7,621 bases of DNA from Sporomusa sp. (GCA_029256645.1 JAQSXM010000150.1:1-7621); one strand, 5' to 3'. Positions 1-5,558 are shown, numbered from the stretch's first letter. Translations and numbers: made by a program. Notes: generated by a model from the sequence alone, not told the origin.

Positions 1-288
1 AGTTTTGTTCTTAAACAGATTATACAGTTGAAAAACCATCGCTGTACTTCTTCTGATTGCCAGTATCTCTTGTTTGGACACATGGTTGCAATTAACACGG
101 GTGTTGCCAATGGTAATCTCACCGGCATCAGGCTGCTCCAAAAAATTCAGGCACCTTAGCAGTGTGGTCTTACCTGAGCCACTGGGACCAAGAATAACAA
201 CAACCTCACCCTTTTCGACCTTCAGATCGATGCCTTTTAATACTTCATGTTTGCCAAACGATTTATGCAAGCCCTTAAGCTCGATCAT
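1..288 (-). CDS. Polar amino acid ABC transporter ATP-binding protein (3' end cut by window edge)
   Basis: Cytoplasmic ATPase subunit that powers import of a polar amino acid, probably cystine or another sulfur amino acid judging from the operon. Only the first 96 residues are present. Translating the minus strand gives a start MIELKGLHKSFG, a Walker A motif GPSGSGKTT at residues 34-42, and a Q-loop within MVFQLYNLF (Gln87). The ABC signature, Walker B and H-loop lie beyond the left edge. The ATG overlaps the stop of the preceding permease gene in an ATGA arrangement, a sign of translational coupling. GGGTGGGG just upstream can serve as ribosome binding site. The ABC family assignment is certain; the substrate is inference. 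Confidence 0.93.
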   Translation of the reverse strand, partial: MIELKGLHKSFGKHEVLKGIDLKVEKGEVVVILGPSGSGKTTLLRCLNFLEQPDAGEITIGNTRVNCNHVSKQEILAIRRSTAMVFQLYNLFKNKT

Positions 289-1001
289 ACTACCCCACCC
301 TTGCCATAAACTCCGACCCTGCATTCCAGGAAGGCCACCAGTCGTTCGACCAGAATACACAATAACCAGTAAATAATTGCCGCCGCCACATAGGCCTCCA
401 GGAACTTGTAATTACCGCTGGCCTCATAGAGTGTGGCATTAATAATCTCGACCACTGAAATGAGCGAGGCAATCGCCGACCCCTTAATGAGACCAATGAA
501 ATTACTGCCGATTAACGGGATAGCCACAGGCAAGGCTTGGGGGATAATGATTCGCCGCAGCATCTGCCCGGAGGTCATTCCCACCGAGTAGGCGGCCTCA
601 TACTGGCCGGCAGCTACTGACTGAAGCGCTGTGCGCATGACCTCGGAGAGATACACGGTGGCATTAATCGACAACCCAACTACAGCAATCAACGTATAGG
701 ACAGATCTTTTGATGTTAGGTGCAGCCCCAAGGTTTTTGCAAAAGAATCAATGCTCAAACTGACTGCCAGATAAAGGATGGTTAGTTGGAGAACAAGGGG
801 CACACCCCTCAGAAATATTACAAATACAGTAAATATTTTATCAAAGGGATGTACTTTAAATAACCTGGTTAAAGCAATCCCTGTACCCAGTAATAGTCCA
901 ATGATTAGCGGTACGACTGACAGTAACAGCACAACAGGAATATATTTTATGGCTATCCCGATCTCAAAAATTAAAAATGATAAATCAAACTGAAACCCCA
1001 C
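285..1001 (-). CDS. Polar amino acid ABC transporter permease, second subunit (TcyL/TcyM type)
   Basis: Inner-membrane subunit of a His/Glu/Gln/Arg/cystine-family importer, 238 residues, a usual length for the family. Several hydrophobic segments are visible (about residues 19-45, 57-82, 100-120, 160-190 and 205-225). The EAA loop that docks on the ATPase begins at EAAYSVGMT (residues 135-143), followed by RRIIIPQALPVAIP. The start is a GTG four bases after the stop of the upstream permease gene; an AGGTGAG ribosome binding site lies inside that gene's last codons. No in-frame ATG fits better. It probably forms a heterodimer with the permease encoded at 1006-1743, as in systems with two distinct permeases such as TcyLM. 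The substrate is not provable from this sequence. Confidence 0.92.
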   Translation of the reverse strand: MGFQFDLSFLIFEIGIAIKYIPVVLLLSVVPLIIGLLLGTGIALTRLFKVHPFDKIFTVFVIFLRGVPLVLQLTILYLAVSLSIDSFAKTLGLHLTSKDLSYTLIAVVGLSINATVYLSEVMRTALQSVAAGQYEAAYSVGMTSGQMLRRIIIPQALPVAIPLIGSNFIGLIKGSAIASLISVVEIINATLYEASGNYKFLEAYVAAAIIYWLLCILVERLVAFLECRVGVYGKGGVV

Positions 1002-1005
1002 GCTC

Positions 1006-1743
1006 TCACCTGCCCACTACAGCAATTTTGTTATTTACTGCACCTTTTGCACTGGGTATCGTATTGTTGATACCGATTCTTCTCTCCAGCCATTTAAAAA
1101 ACCGTTCCAGGACAAAACTCAATACAAAGAAAATGATAGCCGCAGCGGTATAGGCCTCCAGCGAGCGATGCGTATTGCTGCTGATGGCCTGAATAATGCC
1201 AATCACATCAATTACACCCAGCGTATAGGCCAAAGAGGTATCTTTAAGCAACGACACCACCGTATTACCCAGAGCGGGAATGGCAATCTGGATGGCCTGA
1301 GGGGCCACAATACGGTGAAAAGCCTGCCAGCGGGTCATCCCAACCGAGAATGCGGCTTCCATTTGCCCCTTCTCCACCCCGGCAACAGCAGACCTGATAA
1401 TCTCTGATAAAAAAGCAGCTGAGTTCATAATATAGGTAATCATTACAAATATCAGGGTATCCCAGCGGTTGATATTGGCGCCAAACGCCCCTGCGACCAA
1501 GGGTGCGCCTATATACACAATAAACAGCAACACGAGTATCGGAATCCCTCTGATAAAAGAAACATAAGCGGTAGCCAGTTGGGACAATACGGGTATTTTA
1601 TACAACCTGGCAACCGCTATGCCTGTTCCCAGGATCATGCCAAAGAATAACGCCACACCAACAATTGCGACCGTGATATGCAGCCGGGACAATAATTGCG
1701 GAAAACTATCGAGAAATAAACTAAAGAGAAATATATTTTCCAT
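1006..1743 (-). CDS. Polar amino acid ABC transporter permease, first subunit
   Basis: Inner-membrane permease of 245 residues, homologous to but clearly distinct from its partner encoded immediately downstream. The N-terminal family signature with FFGMILGTGIAVARL is at residues 33-47. FIRGIPILVLLF is at 63-74. The cytoplasmic EAA loop is EAAFSVGMTRWQAFHRIVAP at 129-148, the contact site for the ATPase. It starts at an ATG 17 bases after the receptor gene's stop, preceded by AAGGAAGGG. The C-terminal tail (about residues 225-245) is polar and probably cytoplasmic. It belongs to the operon running DUF1847 protein, receptor, this permease, second permease, ATPase. Confidence 0.92.
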   Translation of the reverse strand: MENIFLFSLFLDSFPQLLSRLHITVAIVGVALFFGMILGTGIAVARLYKIPVLSQLATAYVSFIRGIPILVLLFIVYIGAPLVAGAFGANINRWDTLIFVMITYIMNSAAFLSEIIRSAVAGVEKGQMEAAFSVGMTRWQAFHRIVAPQAIQIAIPALGNTVVSLLKDTSLAYTLGVIDVIGIIQAISSNTHRSLEAYTAAAIIFFVLSFVLERFFKWLERRIGINNTIPSAKGAVNNKIAVVGR

Positions 1744-1760
1744 CCTGGTTTAACCCTTCC

Positions 1761-2582
1761 TTATTTTTTAGGAATATAGTCTCCCCCAAGCCATTGCTGC
1801 GACAGTTTCACCAGTGTGCCATCCTCTTTCATGGTTTTTAGAACAGCATCAATATCTTTTTTTAGTTGTGCCCCGGTGGGATCATCCTTGCGATACAGAT
1901 AATAGGAGTTAGAAAAGCTGATCGGTTCACCTACGGTCTTAATCTTTGCTTTATAGGTAGCACGGTAATCATCAACATTGCGCTGGATATTAACAAAAGC
2001 ATCGGTCTTGCCTGACTCCAGGTTCTGCAGGGTTATCGTCGTATCTGATGCTGCAAATACTAAATTCAGTTTATTGCCATGTTCCTTGTTCCATTTATCA
2101 ACAACATATGTTTTATTGGTAGAAGCCTTGCCAACTTCAATTGTTCCGTTAATCTTTGCCAGATCGTCCAGCGTTTTTATATCATTTCTGTCTTCTTTGA
2201 CCACCAGTTTCAGATCATAGATCGTCACACCCTCATCACCAAACAGAAACTTGTTTTTCCGCTCAGGATTGACTTCAAACTGATGAGCGGCCAGATCTAT
2301 TTTTCCTGTTTCCAGACTGACCAGGATGGCATTAAAGTCAAATGTTTTAAATTCGAATTCATACTGTGGCAGCTTTTCATTAACTTTTTTGAGAACCTCA
2401 ATCTCAAAGCCGGTGAGATTGCCCTTTTCATCTAAGAAGCAGTACGGTTTATAAGCGTTGCCGGTACCGATGACGATTTTCTTTTTGGCGGCGGTTGTCG
2501 GTGCTGCTGACTGGCAGCCGGCCAATAACAGGGACATCAGCGTAACCATAGCCAGGGCCAGAGCAATAAATTTCGCTTTCAT
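1761..2582 (-). CDS. Extracellular amino acid (probably cystine) ABC transporter substrate-binding lipoprotein
   Basis: Receptor lipoprotein of the importer encoded downstream, 273 residues, family 3 solute-binding fold. The N-terminus is a lipoprotein signal: Lys2/Lys4, a hydrophobic core, then the lipobox LLAGC with the lipidated cysteine at position 23. The mature protein begins with the typical strand IVIGTGNAYKPYCFLDEKG, then LTGFEIEVLKKV, and has NPERKNKFLF, where the family Arg binds the ligand carboxylate. I place the start at the ATG at 2582 (MKAKF). GGAGGG lies 8 bases before it, whereas the upstream in-frame start at 2609 has no such site and would spoil the signal peptide. Similarity to TcyJ/TcyK-type cystine receptors is my judgement; other polar amino acids are possible. 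Confidence 0.92.
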   Translation of the reverse strand: MKAKFIALALAMVTLMSLLLAGCQSAAPTTAAKKKIVIGTGNAYKPYCFLDEKGNLTGFEIEVLKKVNEKLPQYEFEFKTFDFNAILVSLETGKIDLAAHQFEVNPERKNKFLFGDEGVTIYDLKLVVKEDRNDIKTLDDLAKINGTIEVGKASTNKTYVVDKWNKEHGNKLNLVFAASDTTITLQNLESGKTDAFVNIQRNVDDYRATYKAKIKTVGEPISFSNSYYLYRKDDPTGAQLKKDIDAVLKTMKEDGTLVKLSQQWLGGDYIPKK

Positions 2583-2590
2583 AATAAAAT

Positions 2591-2596
2591 CCCTCC
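2591..2596 (-). promoter_or_regulatory. Ribosome binding site of the substrate-binding lipoprotein gene
   Basis: GGAGGG on the minus strand, 8 bases from the ATG at 2582. It decides for this start over the longer reading frame beginning at 2609. Confidence 0.85.
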
Positions 2597-2609
2597 GTTT
2601 TTTATTCAC

Positions 2610-3284
2610 TCACTTATCTTGTTGCAGCAGCCGCTTGTGATAAGAATGAGCGGTATACAAAGCAGCCACAGGATTATGGCCAGTCACCCGGTCTTTTACG
2701 ACCAGGGTGGTAACCAGGGCGTCCGAGTATTTGGTAAATAAAGAATCATGCCCCACACACAGTCCGACAACAACGTTTAAGTCGGTTTTTTGATAGTTTA
2801 GGATGCGGGCCTGTAAAATAGGATTACACATTGATTCGTGATTTCCCGGCCTGAGCTTGTGCTCTTCCAGCACACCAATATCGGCTTTATCAACAGACCC
2901 TACTTTGCAGATGGCACTATAATAGTCTAAGCCTTTTACCTCCAGGATGTTGGCAAATATTTTGGCTTCTTCAATCAAACCGGCGCAGGTTGCAATACCA
3001 ATTTTTTTTGCCCCGATCCGGGCGGCAAACTCGATAATTTCTTCTACCCTTGTCTTTTTGCCATAAAATAGCCCTTCTACCTGGGCCGACGCCCTGGCAA
3101 CGACTGCATCCTGATGATCTCCTTGCAGATATTTTTTGATTTCTTCAATATCGCCGGCAATCGAGTTCCCGTCATTATCTTTCGTGGTTAGGCAAAATCC
3201 CGGAAACTGCTGACTCCTGGTTCTACAATTGTACACACTGCAATCGGTGCAGCTCAAATGTTGTGCGTCTTTTTTTGTACTCAT
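2610..3284 (-). CDS. DUF1847 family cysteine-rich putative metal-binding protein
   Basis: A 224-residue soluble protein that I recognise as DUF1847; its biochemical role is unknown. The N-terminus carries the hallmark cluster CTDCSVYNC (Cys12, Cys15, Cys20) followed by Cys31. Further cysteines are at 100 (IATCAGLIEEA), 126 (AICKVG), 153 (SMCNP) and 176 (GLCVGHDSLF). Such spacing suggests metal or iron-sulfur binding; this is inference. No signal peptide or membrane segment is seen. GGAGG 8 bases before the ATG at 3284 fixes the start; an in-frame GTG at 3299 overlaps that site and is rejected. The stop is 27 bases before the receptor gene and no terminator separates them, so it probably shares a transcript with the ABC transporter. 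Its leader contains an intrinsic terminator, suggesting attenuation control of the whole operon. Confidence 0.87.
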   Translation of the reverse strand: MSTKKDAQHLSCTDCSVYNCRTRSQQFPGFCLTTKDNDGNSIAGDIEEIKKYLQGDHQDAVVARASAQVEGLFYGKKTRVEEIIEFAARIGAKKIGIATCAGLIEEAKIFANILEVKGLDYYSAICKVGSVDKADIGVLEEHKLRPGNHESMCNPILQARILNYQKTDLNVVVGLCVGHDSLFTKYSDALVTTLVVKDRVTGHNPVAALYTAHSYHKRLLQQDK

Positions 3285-3292
3285 GCTAAATT

Positions 3293-3297
3293 CCTCC
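3293..3297 (-). promoter_or_regulatory. Ribosome binding site of the DUF1847 gene
   Basis: GGAGG, 8 bases from the ATG at 3284. It overlaps the in-frame upstream GTG at 3299, ruling that GTG out as the main start. Confidence 0.85.
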
Positions 3298-3316
3298 ACT
3301 ATTCATTGTCTGTGTG

Positions 3317-3359
3317 AAAAATAAAAAGAGACCGAAGATGTTCTGCACATCCCCGGCCT
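3317..3359 (-). terminator. Intrinsic terminator in the leader of the DUF1847/ABC transporter operon
   Basis: On the minus strand AGGCCGGGGATGT (3359-3347) pairs with ACATCTTCGGTCT (3341-3329) over 13 positions, with G-U wobbles and a 5-base loop. CTTTTTATTTTT follows (3328-3317). It ends only about 32 bases before the ATG at 3284, and the best promoter lies on its far side. It therefore acts before the gene it precedes, as an attenuator. It could also stop read-through from the 117-residue protein gene. Confidence 0.87.
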
Positions 3360-3397
3360 TCAGTTTTCTGATCAACCAAGTATTCTCTACACTATAA
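3317..3397 (-). ncRNA. Candidate cis-regulatory leader RNA 1 (antiterminator/terminator switch)
   Basis: Predicted leader of the DUF1847/ABC transporter transcript, starting near 3397. It carries the core TGATCAGAAA, one base, CTGAAGGCC (plus-strand span 3353-3376). The core can fold as CUUGGUU / GGCCGGG around an asymmetric GA/A internal loop and a UCAG-AAAA-CUGA hairpin (3351-3380). That fold uses GGCCGGGG, which is also the 5' arm of the terminator, so the two hairpins exclude each other. The same core occurs in the leader before the 117-residue protein. The layout recalls protein-dependent antiterminators (RAT elements of the LicT/SacY type), but the sequence differs. I do not recognise it as a known riboswitch. 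The fold and the function are inference. Confidence 0.55.
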
Positions 3398-3403
3398 AAT
3401 TTA

Positions 3404-3431
3404 ATTATATCATTATTGCTGACGCATCCAA
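3404..3431 (-). promoter_or_regulatory. Promoter of the DUF1847/ABC transporter operon
   Basis: A perfect -10 box TATAAT (3409-3404) lies 16 bases from a weak -35 TTGGAT (3431-3426), predicting a start near 3397. A second candidate further upstream has a perfect -35 TTGACA (3473-3468) and a poor -10 AATTAT (3450-3445). Both lie upstream of the leader terminator. Confidence 0.6.
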
Positions 3432-3441
3432 CTAAAGATTA

Positions 3442-3456
3442 ATGATAATTTATCAT
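3442..3456. repeat. Perfect 7-1-7 inverted repeat, possible operator
   Basis: ATGATAA-N-TTATCAT forms a perfect palindrome upstream of the TATAAT promoter, and it overlaps the -10 and spacer of the alternative TTGACA promoter. Shape and AT-rich content recall binding sites of Fur-family metalloregulators, but the half-site spacing is not the canonical TGATAAT-N-ATTATCA. The regulator is unknown. Confidence 0.4.
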
Positions 3457-3489
3457 GCTTAAAGCAGTGTCAAGCATTACTTGGCAAAA

Positions 3490-3843
3490 TCATTTAAGCA
3501 GGTTTGCTTCCCTGGCATAACGTTTGGCCTCATCCAGGTCCTGTTGGGTAAGCATTGAATCCCGCAGTCTGCTAACGCGTTTGCCAATACTGTTATTAAG
3601 AAACCGGAAGGCAGCGGACTTCTCCTCCAGTTCATTCTTCATAAACCGGATGCAGCCCTTACATTCACTGTTACTAACAACATGATTCCGGGCATCAATC
3701 CCATGCCACCAGGCCAAAAGGCGCATACCTAGCAGCAGAGGTTCCCGTACCAGCCGGAACCACCAGTACCGCTGATAGCACCACCTGGCAAGAAGGTAGG
3801 CACAATTCTTGCAGACAATGCGGGATGTCCCGGTTGCTATCAT
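3490..3843 (-). CDS. Conserved-looking cysteine-containing protein of unknown function, 117 residues
   Basis: I do not recognise a named family. Two CxxC pairs are visible, VCKNC (Cys11, Cys14) and ECKGCIRF (Cys61, Cys64), plus Cys22 in RWCYQRYWWFR, so a zinc or iron-sulfur site is plausible. The middle (about residues 15-50) is rich in Trp, Tyr, Arg and Leu (RYWWFRLVREPLLLGMRLLAWWHG) and could be an amphipathic or membrane-associated helix. The C-terminal third is charged and helical (DEAKRYAREANLLK). The ATG at 3843 has a strong GGGAGGG 6 bases upstream. That site, its own promoter and a leader terminator argue it is real. It lies alone between two leader-controlled promoters, downstream of hydE and the DUF2292 gene. 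No terminator is evident right after its stop, so transcription may run on into the next leader. Confidence 0.75.
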   Translation of the reverse strand: MIATGTSRIVCKNCAYLLARWCYQRYWWFRLVREPLLLGMRLLAWWHGIDARNHVVSNSECKGCIRFMKNELEEKSAAFRFLNNSIGKRVSRLRDSMLTQQDLDEAKRYAREANLLK

Positions 3844-3871
3844 TCATAGCCCTCCCTGCGGCGCTTGTAAT

Positions 3872-3902
3872 AAAAAACCAAGGTTCGTATATCGAACCTT
3901 GG
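3872..3902 (-). terminator. Intrinsic terminator in the leader of the 117-residue protein gene
   Basis: A perfect 10-bp stem, CCAAGGTTCG (3902-3893) with CGAACCTTGG (3887-3878), encloses a 5-base loop and is followed by TTTTTT (3877-3872). The preceding AGG can extend the stem by pairing with the U-tract. It ends 28 bases before the ATG at 3843, while the promoter is on the other side, so it can attenuate that gene. It can also end any transcript coming from hydE and the DUF2292 gene. Confidence 0.9.
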
Positions 3903-3969
3903 CCTTCAGAATATTTCTGATCAGCACATAATCGCTTTAATGGACTTGAACGTGTAAGTACCATATTTG
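3872..3969 (-). ncRNA. Candidate cis-regulatory leader RNA 2 (antiterminator/terminator switch)
   Basis: Predicted transcript starting near 3969. A 5' hairpin GG(U)ACUU / AAGUCC (plus-strand 3942-3962) has an 8-base loop. Next comes the shared core TGATCAGAAA, four bases, CTGAAGGCC (about 3901-3924). The core can fold as GCU / GGC, an asymmetric GA/A internal loop, and a UCAGAA-AUA-UUCUGA hairpin (3902-3925). Its 3' side overlaps the start of the terminator stem. The outer stem here is GCU/GGC, against GGUU/GGCC in leader 1, so pairing is kept while bases differ. I know no named family with this core. Function is inference. Confidence 0.55.
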
Positions 3970-3975
3970 TAAGTT

Positions 3976-4004
3976 ATGATAGCATATTACTCCATAGGTG
4001 TCAA
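3976..4004 (-). promoter_or_regulatory. Promoter of the 117-residue protein gene and its leader
   Basis: A perfect -35 TTGACA (4004-3999), a 17-base spacer and a -10 TATCAT (3981-3976, 5 of 6 consensus) predict a transcription start near 3969. The -35 begins just after the stop codon of the DUF2292 gene. Confidence 0.75.
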
Positions 4005-4007
4005 CGT

Positions 4008-4373
4008 TTAAATTCCTTCACCGTGGAGTCCGGTAAATTTACCTACCCGGTATTTTTCGGTTCTCTCCACCTGCATAATTTGCCCTGACTGAATTTGGAT
4101 TGCAACCTTTCCGTACTCCATGCCACTGACAGATTGTAAAATTCGCGTCCTCAAAGCAGCGCCATCTGCTGCCTTCACTGTAGTTTTACCGCTGGTTTTT
4201 GGCGGATGCTCACAAATCCGGATTTTCTCCAGTTTTTCAATTTGAATTACCTTTGAATCCTGGACTACTAAAGTAAGCGAGCCAAAACTAATATCTCGTA
4301 CCGCATGTTCAATAAGCTCAAGACCGGCGTCAGAGAAATGTTTACCTGTACTCATAGGGTCCTGTTTAGTCAT
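4008..4373 (-). CDS. Tandem DUF2292 (YezD-like) protein
   Basis: A 121-residue soluble protein made of two copies of the small DUF2292/YezD domain. The first copy is about residues 21-53 (DISFGSLTLVVQDSKVIQIEKLEKIRI begins at 27). The second is about 77-110 (MEYGKVAIQIQSGQIMQVERTEKYRV begins at 85). Each keeps the pattern [FY]G-x2-hydrophobic strand-Q[DS]-x-[KQ][VI][IM]Q[IV]E-x3-K-x-R. A polar linker rich in Lys and Thr joins them. Single-domain members are usually about half this length. Function is unknown; the family is often met near sulfur-metabolism genes (recalled, not checked). GGAGGA 7 bases upstream fixes the ATG at 4373; an in-frame ATG at 4388 overlaps this site. It follows hydE by 24 bases and is probably cotranscribed with it. 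Confidence 0.82.
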   Translation of the reverse strand: MTKQDPMSTGKHFSDAGLELIEHAVRDISFGSLTLVVQDSKVIQIEKLEKIRICEHPPKTSGKTTVKAADGAALRTRILQSVSGMEYGKVAIQIQSGQIMQVERTEKYRVGKFTGLHGEGI

Positions 4374-4380
4374 TGATATT

Positions 4381-4386
4381 TCCTCC
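4381..4386 (-). promoter_or_regulatory. Ribosome binding site of the DUF2292 gene
   Basis: GGAGGA, 7 bases from the ATG at 4373. It sits within the first codons of the alternative start at 4388, which is therefore unlikely. Confidence 0.8.
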
Positions 4387-4397
4387 ATTTGGCTCTA

Positions 4398-5444
4398 CTA
4401 TGCGTGTTTTTTCCTAAATCCATACGCCTCAGACACTTTCCGGCCAATACCCTGAATTTTACCGGTGATGCACCCCCGGCAATGGGCTGGCGTATCATTT
4501 ATACATATTTTCCCCGGATATAAAAGGTACATTTGCCGGTACTCACCCTCGGTAACATTGGGCATAACCACATTAGCACCACGCTGCAGTGCCAGCACGC
4601 GCCCCTGAGGATTGAGTGATTCCATTGCCGTTGTCGCCGGAATATTAATATCAGGCAACAGCAGACGGGTCATGGCCATGACTTTGGTGCTCAGGTCGAA
4701 CGTACCGCCAGTTTCAGCGGCAAGCGGTGTATCCGGGTTAGGAATAAACGGCCCTACCCCGATCATATCAGCATCCATCTTTTTAAAGAAAAGAATATCG
4801 TCAGCCAATGACTCTATTGTTTGGCCTGGAATACCGACCAAACAGCCGGTCCCCAGCTCAAAGCCCAGTTCTTTGATATCCTGCAGACAGCGTACCCGGT
4901 TATCCCAGCTCATCCCCGGGTCCAGTTTCTCGTACAGTTCTTTGTCTGTAGTCTCAATGCGGAGCAGATACCGGTCGGCACCGGCCTCCCGGTAGGCTTG
5001 GTACACTTCACGGGGCTTTTCACCCACGCTAACCGTTATTGCCAAGCCAAGCTCCTTGATTTTCTTAATGATGGTAACCATCGTAGCAACGTCAAAACAT
5101 TCGTCTTCGCCAGACTGCAATACTACGGTGCGGTAGCCATATGATTTTGCTTTGCCGGCAAAATCAATAATTGTATCTGTATCCAGCCGGTATCGGTCTA
5201 CCTTTTTATTATCACGCCGCAGACCACAATACAGGCAGTTTTGTTTACAAATGTTAGAGAATTCAATGAGTCCACGCAGGTGAACCTCATCACCCACATA
5301 TTCCCGGCGCACCCGGTCGGCAGCAGCAAAAAAATCTGCTTCATATTGATTATCTGTTAACAGCGCAACAATTTCGCACTTTGTAAGTTCATGGGTTATT
5401 TCGGCTTTTTTGATTAACGCCTGAATATCGCACACATCAGCCAT
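4398..5444 (-). CDS. hydE: [FeFe]-hydrogenase H-cluster radical SAM maturase HydE
   Basis: Cytoplasmic radical-SAM enzyme that, with HydG and HydF, builds the diiron subcluster of [FeFe] hydrogenase. HydE is thought to act on the cysteine-ligated Fe(CO)2(CN) product of HydG. The radical-SAM cluster motif CKQNCLYC has Cys66, Cys70 and Cys73, preceded by LIEFSNI and followed by GLRRDNKKVDRYR. Other family blocks are VVLQSGEDE (108-116), GADRYLLRIET (155-165), GTGCLVGIPGQT (198-209), GVGPFIPNPDTPL (229-241) and IPATTAMESL (268-277). The C-terminal triad Cys314, Cys322, Cys325 matches the accessory cluster ligands of Thermotoga maritima HydE. From the ATG at 5444 the length is 348 residues, which fits that enzyme. 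GGGGAGG 10 bases upstream supports this start over the in-frame ATG at 5537. HydF, HydG and hydrogenase genes are not in the window. Confidence 0.95.
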   Translation of the reverse strand: MADVCDIQALIKKAEITHELTKCEIVALLTDNQYEADFFAAADRVRREYVGDEVHLRGLIEFSNICKQNCLYCGLRRDNKKVDRYRLDTDTIIDFAGKAKSYGYRTVVLQSGEDECFDVATMVTIIKKIKELGLAITVSVGEKPREVYQAYREAGADRYLLRIETTDKELYEKLDPGMSWDNRVRCLQDIKELGFELGTGCLVGIPGQTIESLADDILFFKKMDADMIGVGPFIPNPDTPLAAETGGTFDLSTKVMAMTRLLLPDINIPATTAMESLNPQGRVLALQRGANVVMPNVTEGEYRQMYLLYPGKICINDTPAHCRGCITGKIQGIGRKVSEAYGFRKKHA

Positions 5445-5454
5445 ACTATCAGTG

Positions 5455-5461
5455 CCTCCCC
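5455..5461 (-). promoter_or_regulatory. Ribosome binding site of hydE
   Basis: GGGGAGG, 10 bases from the ATG at 5444. It fixes the start; the frame remains open up to an ATG at 5537, but that lies upstream of the predicted promoter. Confidence 0.85.
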
Positions 5462-5496
5462 TATATTCCTCAAAACAGATGTACCCTTTTGAAATT

Positions 5497-5525
5497 ATGA
5501 TATATGGTTTTTGGACTGACGTCAA
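5497..5525 (-). promoter_or_regulatory. Promoter of the hydE-DUF2292 operon
   Basis: -35 TTGACG (5525-5520), a 17-base spacer and -10 TATCAT (5502-5497) predict a start near 5490 and a 45-base untranslated leader. The -10 is the same as in the promoter of the 117-residue protein gene. I see no terminator or riboswitch in this leader. Confidence 0.7.
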
Positions 5526-5558
5526 TAAAAAGAACATAGCCCAAGTAACAAATGTCTA

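Noticed and set aside
74..376. Plus-strand 100-residue open frame at the left edge
   Set aside because: It lies antisense to the ATPase and permease genes, both of which show family motifs.
3317..3397. Leader 1 as a SAM-I riboswitch or cysteine T-box
   Set aside because: None of the S-box blocks seen at 5609-5706 occur here, and there is no T-box AGGGTGG-type sequence or specifier stem.
3872..3902. The hairpin as only the 3' terminator of the hydE-DUF2292 operon
   Set aside because: A near-consensus promoter (TTGACA, 17 bases, TATCAT) lies between the DUF2292 stop and the hairpin, and the next gene starts 28 bases after it with no room for another promoter. Ending the upstream operon may still be a secondary role.
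3695..3964. 89-residue open frame on the minus strand overlapping the leader and the 117-residue protein gene
   Set aside because: It runs through the terminator hairpin, has no ribosome binding site, and is out of frame with the better supported gene at 3843-3490.
4612..5144. Plus-strand open frames of 127 and 107 residues inside hydE
   Set aside because: They are antisense shadows of a well-conserved gene, with no ribosome binding site or recognisable product.
5445..5537. Longer HydE N-terminus starting at 5537
   Set aside because: The extra 31 residues contain the predicted -10 box and the ribosome binding site in their coding DNA. The shorter form matches the known family length.
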